From assembly GCA_050485685.1 (NCBI GenBank), contig JBJHBW010000001.1, forward strand, positions 248,001 to 312,000: 64,000 nucleotides of DNA, written 5' to 3'. Source of the stretch: JBJHBP01 sp050485685. Lineage in GTDB: Bacteria; Pseudomonadota; Gammaproteobacteria; Steroidobacterales; Rariloculaceae. Below are positions 42,806 through 51,580 of the stretch, in pieces. Every line of letters starts with the position of its first letter. The first letter of the stretch is position 1. The notes beneath the pieces were generated by a model. That model had not been told where the DNA came from and made no database searches. It worked only from the letters and a program-made list of their open reading frames with translations. The position numbers were made by a program, and so were the translations under genes.

Positions 42806-43416
42806 AACGAAGCGGCGCGACAGCAGCGGTGTTCGTGGCGCTGCTGGCAGGCGGCTGCGCACATCTGGCGGACGAAGGCGATGGCCTGACACTGGCGGAG
42901 AGGCAGGCGCGTCTGGCCTCCCTGCCTGCCTGGGAAATGCGCGGACGTCTCGCGGTCAGCAGCCCGGATGGCGGTTTTCAGGGCAGTTTTCTCTGGCATG
43001 CGGTCAACGAGAACATCACTCTGACGGTACGCGGCCCTTTCGGCGCCAGCGTGCTGCATGTCACCGGCACTGCTGACGCACTGACGGTTACCGCCCGCGG
43101 CGACACCTGGGAGCTTGGTGATCCGGAAATCGAACTGTCAGCCCTGCTGGGCTGGTGGGTACCGGTCACCAGCCTGGGCGCATGGCTGACCGGACGACCG
43201 GATCCGGAATGGCAGGCGCGCAGCGAACCGGGCCCGGCGCGCACGATCGGCGCCCTGGAGCAGCGGCTGTGGCGTGTGGAATATCCTGCCTGGCAGTTGC
43301 GTGAAGGGCTGCTGCTGCCGCGGCGCATAGACATGACCCATGACGATCTGTCGCTGCGCGTCACGGTGGACAGTTTCTCCGCGCAGACGGTGGCCGGCTC
43401 TGCCGGCTTGAACTGA
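42802..43416 (+). CDS. lolB: Outer-membrane lipoprotein receptor LolB
   Basis: LolB accepts lipoproteins from LolA and inserts them in the outer membrane. The 204-residue product has lipobox LAGGC (Cys19), the WEMRGRLAVSSPDGGFQGSFLW start of the half-barrel and the RVEYPAWQ/LPRRIDM strands. The exposed loop region contains GWWVPV. In Pseudomonas-like genomes ispE follows; here 132 bases later comes tRNA-Gln with no ispE. Confidence 0.93.
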   Translation: MKRSGATAAVFVALLAGGCAHLADEGDGLTLAERQARLASLPAWEMRGRLAVSSPDGGFQGSFLWHAVNENITLTVRGPFGASVLHVTGTADALTVTARGDTWELGDPEIELSALLGWWVPVTSLGAWLTGRPDPEWQARSEPGPARTIGALEQRLWRVEYPAWQLREGLLLPRRIDMTHDDLSLRVTVDSFSAQTVAGSAGLN

Positions 43417-43548
43417 GCGGCACGGCGCCAGCACAATACGCCCGCGCAGGAAGCCGGGAACATGACCGTTCCGATCGAATTCACCGTCACGCAGGAACCT
43501 GCCGGTAAACGCACAACGGTGTATTGAATCGGGCAGACACAGGACTTT

Positions 43549-43623
43549 TGGGGTGTAGCCAAGTGGTAAGGCAACGGGTTTTGATCCCGTGATGCGCAGG
43601 TTCGAATCCTGCCACCCCAGCCA
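43549..43623 (+). tRNA. tRNA-Gln (anticodon TTG)
   Basis: The 75-base cloverleaf has acceptor stem TGGGGTG/CACCCCA, D-loop AAGTGGTAA, anticodon loop TTTTGAT with anticodon TTG, T-arm TTCGAAT, discriminator G and an encoded CCA at 43621-43623. It lies between lolB and prs as in other gammaproteobacteria. Confidence 0.97.
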
Positions 43624-43681
43624 ACTTCCGCGCTGCGCGGCTGCAGCCTGATGCACGTCCGCATGCCTTTGCACGCAAACA

Positions 43682-44656
43682 ATGATATTTGGAGAGAGCA
43701 GCTTGGATCCGGGCCAGATCACGCTATTTTCCGGTAATGCACACCCGGCACTGGCCAGGGACATTGCCTGGCACCTCAGCATGCCGGTGGGCAAGATCAC
43801 TGTCGGCCGTTTCAGCGATGGCGAGGTGGCCGTGGAGATCATGGAAAATATCCGCGGACACGAGGTATTCCTGGTCCAGCCCACCTGCCCGCCCGTCAAC
43901 GACACGCTGATGGAGCTGCTGGTCATGGCCGATGCCTGCCAGCGCGCGTCCGCGAGTCGCGTCACCGCGCTGATCCCGTATCTGGGATACAGCCGCCAGG
44001 ACCGTCGCCCGCGCGCGGCACGAGTGCCGATCACGGCCAAGCTGGTCGCCAATATGATCACGACATCCGGCATAGACCGCGTGATCACCGTTGACGTACA
44101 CGCCGACCAGATCCAGGGATTCTTCGACATCCCGGTGGACAACATCTATGCGTCACCGGTACTGCTCGGCGACGCGTGGAAACAGAAGTATGACGACATG
44201 GTCGTCGTGTCACCTGATGTGGGAGGCGCTGAACGCGCCCGCGCGCTGGCCAAACGCCTGGACGACGCGGAACTGGCGATCATCGACAAGCGCCGCCGTC
44301 AGGCCAACTCCGCCGAGGTCATGAACGTGATCGGCGAAGTCAGCGGCAAGACCTGCGTGCTGATCGACGACATGGTGGATACCGCCGGCACGCTGTGCCA
44401 GGCGGGACGCGCCCTGAAGGACCGAGGTGCGGTACGGGTAGTGGCCTATATCACCCACCCGGTACTGTCCGGCCCTGCCGTACAACGTATCCAGGAATCG
44501 GTGCTGGACGAACTGGTCGTCACTGACACGATCCCGCTCAATGCCGAGGCGACCGCCTGCCCCAAGATCCGCCAGCTCAGCGTGGCGGAGCTGCTGGCGG
44601 AGACCATACGCCGCATCAGCGATGCCGAATCTGTCAGCTCCCTCTATCTGGACTGA
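43682..44656 (+). CDS. prs: Ribose-phosphate pyrophosphokinase
   Basis: Prs makes PRPP from ribose 5-phosphate and ATP. The product is 324 residues from the ATG at 43682. A TTG at 43703 may be the true start, because GGAGAG lies 6 bases before it and inside the longer reading. FSDGEVAVEI, the ATP-binding YLGYSRQDRRPR, the VDVHADQIQGFF flexible loop region and the PRPP-binding CVLIDDMVDTAGTL are intact. It sits between tRNA-Gln and rplY in conserved order. Confidence 0.96.
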   Translation: MIFGESSLDPGQITLFSGNAHPALARDIAWHLSMPVGKITVGRFSDGEVAVEIMENIRGHEVFLVQPTCPPVNDTLMELLVMADACQRASASRVTALIPYLGYSRQDRRPRAARVPITAKLVANMITTSGIDRVITVDVHADQIQGFFDIPVDNIYASPVLLGDAWKQKYDDMVVVSPDVGGAERARALAKRLDDAELAIIDKRRRQANSAEVMNVIGEVSGKTCVLIDDMVDTAGTLCQAGRALKDRGAVRVVAYITHPVLSGPAVQRIQESVLDELVVTDTIPLNAEATACPKIRQLSVAELLAETIRRISDAESVSSLYLD

Positions 44657-44801
44657 GTACCTGGACTGACGCCACAGTACCCCACTGACCGCCACCAGCC
44701 ACGCCGGCCCGCGGGGGCCTCACAAAACAGCCAGCCGCCGGAGCGACTAGCCGCTGTCGTTCCCTGCTGGTATCATCCGCGCCCTTCCGGAGGAATGCAC
44801 C

Positions 44802-45461
44802 GTGACCAGTTTCAATTTGGAAGCCGAAAAGCGCGAGCTTCAGGGCTCGGCAAACAATCGCAGGCTGCGCCGTGAGGGCCGTGTACCGGCCGTCATCTAT
44901 GGCGGTGGCAAGGATCCCATGCATGTTTCGCTGAACCATATGCGGCTGCTGCGTGAGATGCAGGAAGAGGCGTTCTACACGACCATCCTGTCCATCAAGG
45001 TCGGATCCACATCCGAATCCGCCGTCGTGAAAGAAGTGCAGCGGCACCCTTACAAGCCCCAGGTGCTGCACCTGGATTTCCAGCGGGTCGTCGAGGATGA
45101 GGACATCACACTGCATGTGCCCATCCACTTCATCGGCGAAGCGACCGCCAGGGGCGTGAAGGAACAGGGCGGTGTGATCGAACACCTGATGACCGATGTG
45201 GAAGTCACCTGCCTGCCGCGCTACCTGCCGGAATATCTGGAACTGGACATCTCCGCGCTGGAACTGAATCAGATCCTGCACCTGTCCGACATTCCTCTGC
45301 CGGAAGGCGTGACTCTGGTTGCGCTCGCCCATCAGCAGGATCACCCTGTCGTCTCGATCAGCCCGCCGCGGCGTGAAGAGGCGGAAGAAGGCGAGGAAGC
45401 GCCCGAAGCCGAGGTGCCAACCGTCGCCGAAACGCGCTCCGAGGACAAGGACGAGAGCTGA
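44802..45461 (+). CDS. rplY: 50S ribosomal protein L25/Ctc
   Basis: L25 binds 5S rRNA. The 219-residue product is the long Ctc form, with an N-terminal L25 domain (RRLRREGRVPAVIYGG), a C-terminal TL5 domain (LEYLELDISALELNQILHLSDI) and an acidic tail rich in Glu. The start is GTG, with GGAGGAAT 8 bases upstream. It is followed by pth after 25 bases. Confidence 0.96.
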   Translation: MTSFNLEAEKRELQGSANNRRLRREGRVPAVIYGGGKDPMHVSLNHMRLLREMQEEAFYTTILSIKVGSTSESAVVKEVQRHPYKPQVLHLDFQRVVEDEDITLHVPIHFIGEATARGVKEQGGVIEHLMTDVEVTCLPRYLPEYLELDISALELNQILHLSDIPLPEGVTLVALAHQQDHPVVSISPPRREEAEEGEEAPEAEVPTVAETRSEDKDES

Positions 45462-45486
45462 CCGCACGCAGTGCGGTCACCTCCGC

Positions 45487-46098
45487 ATGGAACATCGGAT
45501 CGAGCTTGTCGTTGGCCTGGGAAATCCTGGTCCGGAATATCAGCTGACACGCCACAACGTCGGGTTCTGGCTGGTGGACGCGCTGGCCTCCGCCCACGGC
45601 GGGGTCTTTGAGCGCGATCGCAAGGCCTTCGGTGAGACAGCCGACATCACGGTGGCCGGCAGGCGCATCAGATTGCTGAAACCGGGCACGTTCATGAACC
45701 TCAGTGGCCGTGCCGTGGGCAGCCTTGCGAATTTCTACCGCATCGCACCGGAAAGCATCCTGATTGCGTATGACGAACTGGACCTGCCTCCGGGGCGGGT
45801 CAAGCTGAAATTCGGCGGCGGCGGTGCCGGTCACCGCGGCATGGCCAGTGTGATCGAACATATCGGCCAGCAGTTCTGGCGATTGCGACTGGGCATAGGG
45901 CACCCGGGCCCCGGGCAACGCGATCAGGTCATCGGTTACGTTCTCGGTCGCGCAAATGCCGAGCAGGAAAAGCTGATACTCGATGTCATTCGCCATACGG
46001 TCGACGCCATGCCCATGCTGATCGAGTCCGGTCCCGAGAAGGCAAAGAATACGTTACACGCAATCAAACCCGCCGGGACCGAGCCCGACACGGACTGA
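45487..46098 (+). CDS. pth: Peptidyl-tRNA hydrolase
   Basis: Pth recycles peptidyl-tRNA. The ATG at 45487 gives 203 residues; the frame is open upstream but that part overlaps rplY. Active-site motifs are VGLGNPGPEYQLTRHNVGFW (catalytic His in RHNVG), LLKPGTFMNLSG, ILIAYDELDLPPG and GGGGAGHRGMASV. The order rplY-pth-ychF is conserved. Confidence 0.97.
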   Translation: MEHRIELVVGLGNPGPEYQLTRHNVGFWLVDALASAHGGVFERDRKAFGETADITVAGRRIRLLKPGTFMNLSGRAVGSLANFYRIAPESILIAYDELDLPPGRVKLKFGGGGAGHRGMASVIEHIGQQFWRLRLGIGHPGPGQRDQVIGYVLGRANAEQEKLILDVIRHTVDAMPMLIESGPEKAKNTLHAIKPAGTEPDTD

Positions 46099-46143
46099 CG
46101 CAATCGCAGGCGAACTGCTGCGATCGCACACGGAGCAAAGCAG

Positions 46144-47238
46144 ATGGATCTGAAATGCGGCATCGTCGGACTGCCCAATGTCGGCAAGTCCACACTGTTC
46201 AATGCGCTGACCGCAGCGGCCATTCCGGCCGAGAACTATCCGTTCTGCACCATAGACCCGAACGTGGGTGTGGTAGCGGTGCCGGATCCCGGACTCGATG
46301 CGATTGCGGCGCTGGTCAAGCCCGCTCGCGTGGTGCCCACGATCGTGGAGTTCGTGGACATTGCCGGACTGGTGCGCGGCGCATCGAAGGGCGAGGGACT
46401 GGGCAACCAGTTTCTCGCTCACATACGTGAGACTCACGCAATCGCGCATGTCGTACGCTGCTTCAGCGACGACGATGTCACACATGTGTCCGGCCGCATC
46501 GATCCGGTGGACGATGTCGATACGATCGAGACCGAACTCTTGCTGGCTGATCTGGAAACCGTTCAGCGCAGTCTGGAGCGGGCCGAGCGTAACGCCAAGA
46601 CCAATGAAAAATCAGCCGTGGCCAGACGCGATTTCCTGCGTCAGGTGCTGACGCGGCTGGAGGGCGGCGAGCCTGTTCGCGGCATGGACGTCGACAGCGC
46701 CAGCCTCCCGTTGCTGAAAGAGCTGCACCTGATCACAGCCAAGCCCATGATGTATGTGGCGAACGTGGCCGAGAACGACGCCGCCGGCGGCAATCCGCTG
46801 GTGGATCGCGTCCGCGAACTCGCAGCCGCTCGTGATGCCGAGGTGGTGGTCGTCTCGGCCGCCGTGGAAGCGGAACTGGCCGCACTGGCCGTGGAAGACC
46901 GTGCCGAGTTTCTCGATGCACTGGGCCTGACAGAGCCGGGATTGAACCGCGTGATACGCTCCGCCTACACACTGCTGGGGCTGAAGACGTTCTACACTGC
47001 AGGCCCGAAGGAAGTGCGTGCCTGGGCGGTGCGCAGCAATGCCACCGCGTACGATGCCGCCGGCGAGATCCACACGGACTTTCAGCGCGGTTTCATACGC
47101 GCCGAGGTCATCGCGCACGAAGCCTACCTGCGGCTGGGCGGTGAGCAGGAAGCGCGCAAGGCGGGCGAATTGAGGCTGGAAGGCCGCAATTACGTGCTGG
47201 CTGAAGGCGATGTGGTGCACTTTCGCTTCAACGTCTGA
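46144..47238 (+). CDS. ychF: Redox-regulated ATPase YchF
   Basis: This Obg-family P-loop ATPase of 364 residues is associated with ribosomes and stress. It has GLPNVGKSTLFNALT (P-loop), ENYPFCTIDPNVG (switch I), DIAGLVRGASKGEGLGNQFL (G3) and the C-terminal TGS domain with FYTAGPKEVRAWAV and the end NYVLAEGDVVHFRFNV. NKxD is replaced by the ATP-type NVAE. It is the last gene of the lolB-prs-pth run. Confidence 0.97.
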   Translation: MDLKCGIVGLPNVGKSTLFNALTAAAIPAENYPFCTIDPNVGVVAVPDPGLDAIAALVKPARVVPTIVEFVDIAGLVRGASKGEGLGNQFLAHIRETHAIAHVVRCFSDDDVTHVSGRIDPVDDVDTIETELLLADLETVQRSLERAERNAKTNEKSAVARRDFLRQVLTRLEGGEPVRGMDVDSASLPLLKELHLITAKPMMYVANVAENDAAGGNPLVDRVRELAAARDAEVVVVSAAVEAELAALAVEDRAEFLDALGLTEPGLNRVIRSAYTLLGLKTFYTAGPKEVRAWAVRSNATAYDAAGEIHTDFQRGFIRAEVIAHEAYLRLGGEQEARKAGELRLEGRNYVLAEGDVVHFRFNV

Positions 47239-47346
47239 ACTGCCCGGTCAGCGCAGAGACTGGCCGGATCTGGCGCAGGCCGCTTGCCGTTGAGGCCTGC
47301 ACAGGCAGAATAGAGCACACTTCCCAAAGTAACCCGGGACCGGATC

Positions 47347-47793
47347 ATGCAGATTTTCGAAGGCGTTCCATCAGCATTCCTGCTAGTTCTCGCACTTATC
47401 GTGCTGGTCTGGCTGGTGCTGGTCTTTCTGGTTCCGTTCATGGTGGAAGGCATCCGCGGCTCCTCGCGCAAGACCTATGAGGAGCTGCGCGAGATGAACG
47501 AGAAGCTGGACCGCCTGGCGGCGCTGCTCGCCGATCAGGCCAGACTCATGCGCACCGGCGCCGCCTCCGGAGCCGGATTGTCGCAACCTGAGGCCGGCCC
47601 TGCCGCGCGCAGGCCGGACGCAACGCCGGCAGCACCAGGATCGGGACGCAAGCCGGCCACGGCTCAGCAACAGGATTCGCCGCCGCCACGACGAGAACCA
47701 ACGATCTCCGATACGCCGCCACCCACCCGCACCAGGCGCGAGCCCACGCTGGGACCGGGTGAACGGCCCCGCTCCGACCCTTCGGTCAGCTGA
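47347..47793 (+). CDS. Small single-pass membrane protein, unknown
   Basis: The 148-residue product has one hydrophobic segment (residues 9-34, rich in Leu and Val), a short charged helix resembling a coiled coil (residues 42-68, EELREMNEKLDRLAALLADQ) and a long Pro-, Ala- and Arg-rich disordered tail. I do not recognise the family. It ends 8 bases inside the 3' end of the convergent exchanger gene. No operon partner is evident. Confidence 0.65.
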   Translation: MQIFEGVPSAFLLVLALIVLVWLVLVFLVPFMVEGIRGSSRKTYEELREMNEKLDRLAALLADQARLMRTGAASGAGLSQPEAGPAARRPDATPAAPGSGRKPATAQQQDSPPPRREPTISDTPPPTRTRREPTLGPGERPRSDPSVS

Positions 47794-48751
47794 GCGTCAA
47801 CAGCAGCCAGGCCACATAGGCGAGGTAAGCGGCGAGCAACGCTGCGCCATCCGGCCTCGTAATCACGCCTGGCCGCTTTGTCACGAACCCGATCACGAAC
47901 AACGACAGGGTGAGCAGCACCATGACCAGCATGTCGCGGTGCAACAGCGCGGGCGCTATCTGCATGGGCTGAATCAGTCCGGCGATCCCGACGACAACCA
48001 GCGTGTTGAACAGGTTGGAACCCACCACGTTACCGACCGCCAGATCCGGTTCTCCCTTGCGCGCCGCCGCGACCGCCGAGGCCAGTTCCGGCAGTGAGGT
48101 GCCGATCGCAACAACCGTCAGGCCCACCACCAGATCATCAACACCCAGATGCAGTGCGAGCGTGACCGCGCCCCACACCAGCACCTGGGAACTCACCAGC
48201 AGCAGCACCAGACCGATGGCGAGCCATCCTACGGAGGCCCTCAGTGACATCGGGTGAGCCGCCAGTTCCCTGCCCATGTCCACACCCAGGGCGTCATCAC
48301 GATGGCGCAGCGCATCGATCACGCTGTAGCTCATGACCATCACGAACACAGCCAGCAACACCACGGCATCAACCCGGCTCAGCATTCCGTCCAGCATGAG
48401 CAGTACGGCCAGCGCCGTCACGGCCGCCAGGATCGGCAGTTCCCTGCGCAGCAATTTCGAGCGCAGCACCACGGGGGCGAGCAGCGCGCTCAGGCCAAGC
48501 ACAACGGCGATATTGATGATATTGGAGCCGTACGCGTTGCCCAGCGCGACGCCCGGGCTGCCCTGCGACGCAGCCAGTGCCGACACCAGCATCTCCGGCA
48601 CCGACGTTCCGAAACCGATCACGATGATGCCGATCAGCAGCGGCGCCATGCGCAGATGGCGCGCAAACGCCGCAGCACCGTCCACGAAGCGGTCGGCGCT
48701 GAAGATCAGTCCGGCGAAACCGGCCAGCAGGGCTAACAGGGCAGGCAGCAT
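47786..48751 (-). CDS. Calcium/sodium antiporter (YrbG-type, CaCA superfamily)
   Basis: The 321-residue inner-membrane exchanger has about ten transmembrane helices in two inverted halves. The two alpha repeats are GFGTSVPEMLVSALAASQG with ALGNAYGSNIINIA, and AIGTSLPELASAVAAARKG with AVGNVVGSNLFNTL. The conserved acidic residues in both (P-E-M, P-E-L) are intact. It stands alone on the minus strand. Confidence 0.94.
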   Translation of the reverse strand: MLPALLALLAGFAGLIFSADRFVDGAAAFARHLRMAPLLIGIIVIGFGTSVPEMLVSALAASQGSPGVALGNAYGSNIINIAVVLGLSALLAPVVLRSKLLRRELPILAAVTALAVLLMLDGMLSRVDAVVLLAVFVMVMSYSVIDALRHRDDALGVDMGRELAAHPMSLRASVGWLAIGLVLLLVSSQVLVWGAVTLALHLGVDDLVVGLTVVAIGTSLPELASAVAAARKGEPDLAVGNVVGSNLFNTLVVVGIAGLIQPMQIAPALLHRDMLVMVLLTLSLFVIGFVTKRPGVITRPDGAALLAAYLAYVAWLLLTLS

Positions 48752-48993
48752 GAACCCGGGGTTTACCGTCCAAGCCAGTGTGACAGGCGCCGTGCCGGTA
48801 CAGCACGCAGGGTGCCCGGCAGGTCAACGCGAGACTATGTCGACTACTGCCCCTGAGTACAAGCGCGACGGCAGCCACAATGCCATGGCATGCTGCCGTT
48901 CGCAGCCTGAAGCTGCGATAATCGGGCGCAAGGCACGGCAGGCGACTGCCGGCACCGGACATCGACAGAACAATCAGAAGGCGGGGAGCAGAC

Positions 48994-49884
48994 GTGAACG
49001 AACAACGACATTTCGTGCTCAGGGGGTTTGCGGCCTGCGCCGTGGGCACCCTGCTCTTGACGACAGCCACCAGCACATTTGCCCAGAATGACGAACTGGT
49101 CGCACGCGGCGACTATCTGGTTAATGGCGTAGCCGCCTGCGGCAACTGCCATACACCGCGCGATCCGGACGGGCGGTTCGCGTTTCTGGAAGGCATGCAT
49201 CTGGCCGGTGCGTACGTGATCGAGGAACCGGAGTTTCGCGCCTATGCGCCGAACATCACGCAGGACCCGGAAACCGGGATAGGTAACTGGACCGACGAGC
49301 AGATCGCACTGGCGATTCGGGAAGGGCGCCATCCGGATGGCCGCACCCTGGGTCCGCCGATGGCGTTTCCTTTCTATCGCGGCATATCCGACAACGATCT
49401 CGCGGCGATAGTTGCTTACCTGCGAACCGTACCGCCCGTTCACAACGAAGTGCCACGCACCGAGTTCCGCATTCCTCTGCCGCCGGAATACGGTCCGCCG
49501 ATAGACAGCGTACCGGACGTGCCACGCGACGACATTCTCGCGTATGGCGCGTATCTCGCCGGCCCTGTCGGACATTGCACCGACTGCCACACACCGCTGG
49601 TGCAGGGTCAGCACGACATGAGCCGCGAGGGCCTGGGCGGCAATGTCTTTCCGCGACCTTTCAACGCCAACTGGGCAGCCGTGGCCCGCAACATCACGCC
49701 ACACCCGCAGCTTGGTATAGGCAACTGGACCGACGAGCAGATCAAACGCGCGATCACGGAAGGCATACGACCCGACGGATCAGAGATGACGCCGTTCATG
49801 GCCTATCCGATGTACGCGCGCATGACGGATGAGGATCTCAATGCCATCATCGCTTATCTGCGCAGCCTGGATCCGCTGCCCTGA
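48994..49884 (+). CDS. Exported di-heme cytochrome c
   Basis: The 296-residue product has a signal peptide (cleavage after TSTFA, about residue 30) and two cytochrome c domains with C49-G-N-C52-H53 and C195-T-D-C198-H199. Each is followed by a matching NITQDPETGIGNWTDEQI or NITPHPQLGIGNWTDEQI segment and a Met-containing GPPMAFPFY or TPFMAYPMY. The repeat indicates internal duplication. Such cytochromes serve alcohol and aldehyde dehydrogenases as electron acceptors. Start is GTG with GGGGAG upstream. No partner dehydrogenase is adjacent. Confidence 0.93.
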   Translation: MNEQRHFVLRGFAACAVGTLLLTTATSTFAQNDELVARGDYLVNGVAACGNCHTPRDPDGRFAFLEGMHLAGAYVIEEPEFRAYAPNITQDPETGIGNWTDEQIALAIREGRHPDGRTLGPPMAFPFYRGISDNDLAAIVAYLRTVPPVHNEVPRTEFRIPLPPEYGPPIDSVPDVPRDDILAYGAYLAGPVGHCTDCHTPLVQGQHDMSREGLGGNVFPRPFNANWAAVARNITPHPQLGIGNWTDEQIKRAITEGIRPDGSEMTPFMAYPMYARMTDEDLNAIIAYLRSLDPLP

Positions 49885-49958
49885 CCGGGCCACGCCCGGT
49901 TCGGCACCGGCAGCGGTCCGTGTGATACAGGGCTGAAACAAACCGAGGCGTAAAAAAA

Positions 49959-49985
49959 GCGGGCACCGGAGTCTCCGGTGCCCGC
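49959..49985. terminator. Bidirectional rho-independent terminator
   Basis: A perfect 12-bp stem (49959-49970 with 49974-49985) closes a 3-base loop. A run of seven A precedes it, giving a T-tract on the minus strand, and CTTCT follows on the plus strand. It separates the cytochrome gene (plus) from tRNA-Met and would also stop minus-strand transcription from the RRM gene. Confidence 0.85.
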
Positions 49986-50018
49986 CTTCTGTCAGCTCGA
50001 CAGGGTCATCGCGAATGT

Positions 50019-50050
50019 TTGGACACGGCCGTCGACCGGTGGTCTATAAT
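50019..50050 (+). promoter_or_regulatory. Putative promoter of tRNA-Met
   Basis: A perfect TATAAT (50045-50050) ends 11 bases before the tRNA. A TGGACA-like -35 lies at 50020-50025 with a 19-base spacer, longer than ideal. Confidence 0.55.
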
Positions 50051-50061
50051 TGCGGCCCCGT

Positions 50062-50138
<77 letters not shown>

Positions 50139-50170
50139 TCCTTCTCAGGTCATGTCACACGGCGCAGCTG

Positions 50171-50527
50171 TTACCAGCGACCGCCGCCACCACCGTAGCC
50201 GCCACCGCCACCGCCGTAGCCGCCACCACCACCGCGACGGCCGCCACCGCCGCCACCGCCACCGCCGCCGGGGCGACGCTGCTGAGGCTTGGCTTCGTTG
50301 ACTGTCATCGGCCGGCCATCGTAATCGGTACCGTTCAGTCTATCGATCGCGGCCTGTGCTTCCGCATCAGTGGCCATTTCGACAAATCCGAAACCCTTGC
50401 TGCGGCCCGTGTCACGGTCGGTAATCAGCTTGGCGGATTCGACGGTGCCATACTCGGCAAACTTGGCCGACAGATTCTCTTCGGTCACGGTGTACGGCAA
50501 GTTGCCGACGTAAAGCTTTCTGCCCAT
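50171..50527 (-). CDS. Glycine-rich RRM RNA-binding protein
   Basis: The 118-residue product has one RNA-recognition motif (RNP2 KLYVGNLPY, RNP1 KGFGFVEM, residues 4-80) and a Gly/Arg/Tyr-rich tail from residue 90. Such proteins are often cold-induced RNA chaperones. A strong AGGAGG lies 6 bases before the ATG. A TACAAT hexamer on the minus strand at 50614-50619 suggests a leader of about 80 bases. The gene lies immediately downstream of, and opposite to, tRNA-Met. Confidence 0.95.
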   Translation of the reverse strand: MGRKLYVGNLPYTVTEENLSAKFAEYGTVESAKLITDRDTGRSKGFGFVEMATDAEAQAAIDRLNGTDYDGRPMTVNEAKPQQRRPGGGGGGGGGGRRGGGGGYGGGGGGYGGGGGRW

Positions 50528-50695
50528 TTGTATCCTCCTGAGGTGACAAAACCGATTAGGAGGTAGGGGCAGAATGCCCGTTGACTCGCTAGAACGGTTG
50601 TAAAGGCCAAATGATTGTAGCCCAGGAAAGTTCGGTGCGCACCAGCCCCCTGAGCCTGTGACGGCATGGGCACAGGGCAGCCAGGGAAGGTCGGG

Positions 50696-51580
50696 TCACG
50701 GCCGGGGCACCAGCCTGATCTCGAACAGCTGCGGCCACAGTTTTCCGGTCACGAACAGCCGGTCCTGTTCGGCGTCATGCGCGATGCCGTTGAGCACATC
50801 CACAAGCTCTCGTTCCCGAGGCGGCAGCAGGCCTCGCATATCCGCCCTGCCCGTCACGTGGCCGGTGTGCGGATCGATGATCACGATTTCGTCTATCAGC
50901 CAGATGTTGGCGTAGATCCGGCCGTCGATCATGGCCAGCTCGTTGATGTTCTCTACCGGTTCACCGGCCTGGGTAACGGTCACACGATGCTGCTCTTCGA
51001 ATGTATACGGATCGAGAAAGCGCAACTCGGGTGTACCGTCACTCATGATCAGATGCGTGCCGTCGTTGGCCAGTCCCCAACCCTCACCCGGATAACTGAA
51101 CGTACCCAGCAGCGAGAACGTATCGATGTCATAGACCATGCCGGTATTCTCCCGCCAGGTCACCTGTATGAGGCGGTTACCGAAATCGGTCAGTCCCTCG
51201 CCGAAGAAGCGAGGCGGCAGACTTCGCAGCTGCAGAACTTCGCCGGTCTCCGGCCGGACCCGCCTGAGGTCGGATTCGCCATAAAGGCCGGTGCTTTCGT
51301 AGAAATAGCCGTCACGAAAAAGCAGACCCTGGGTGAAGGCGCGCGGATCGTGGGGAAAGACATTGACGACTTCATAGTCGTACCACTGCGGTTCCTGGTT
51401 GCCGGCGGCAGCATGCTGACTCCGGCACCCTGAAACGACCGCGAATACGACCGTCAACAGCAGTAGAACGACCGGCGACGTCAGCGTCAGCAGCACACGC
51501 ATGTTGCGCGGACCGTAACCGTGACCGTGACCGTGACCGTGGTTCAGCGCATCATGCCTCGTGCGGGCAGGAGGCTTCAT
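50696..51580 (-). CDS. Glutaminyl-peptide cyclotransferase, lipoprotein or membrane-anchored
   Basis: This beta-propeller enzyme of the plant/bacterial type converts N-terminal Gln to pyroglutamate. The 294-residue product has the family pattern FTQGLLFRDGYFYESTGLYGESDLRRV, ENTGMVYDIDTFS, GWGLANDGTHLIMSDGT and VENINELAMIDGRIYANIW. A hydrophobic segment ends in VVSGC (Cys52). The ATG overlaps the MBL stop in ATGA, so 26 extra residues with a His-Gly run (from 6-bp repeats near 51517-51540) precede the signal; an ATG at 51502 would start exactly at the signal. Confidence 0.9.
   Translation of the reverse strand: MKPPARTRHDALNHGHGHGHGYGPRNMRVLLTLTSPVVLLLLTVVFAVVSGCRSQHAAAGNQEPQWYDYEVVNVFPHDPRAFTQGLLFRDGYFYESTGLYGESDLRRVRPETGEVLQLRSLPPRFFGEGLTDFGNRLIQVTWRENTGMVYDIDTFSLLGTFSYPGEGWGLANDGTHLIMSDGTPELRFLDPYTFEEQHRVTVTQAGEPVENINELAMIDGRIYANIWLIDEIVIIDPHTGHVTGRADMRGLLPPRERELVDVLNGIAHDAEQDRLFVTGKLWPQLFEIRLVPRP

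Noticed and set aside
51517..51545. CRISPR-like or satellite array of 6-bp repeats
   Set aside because: The units are only 6 bases without spacers; it is an in-frame microsatellite encoding His-Gly.
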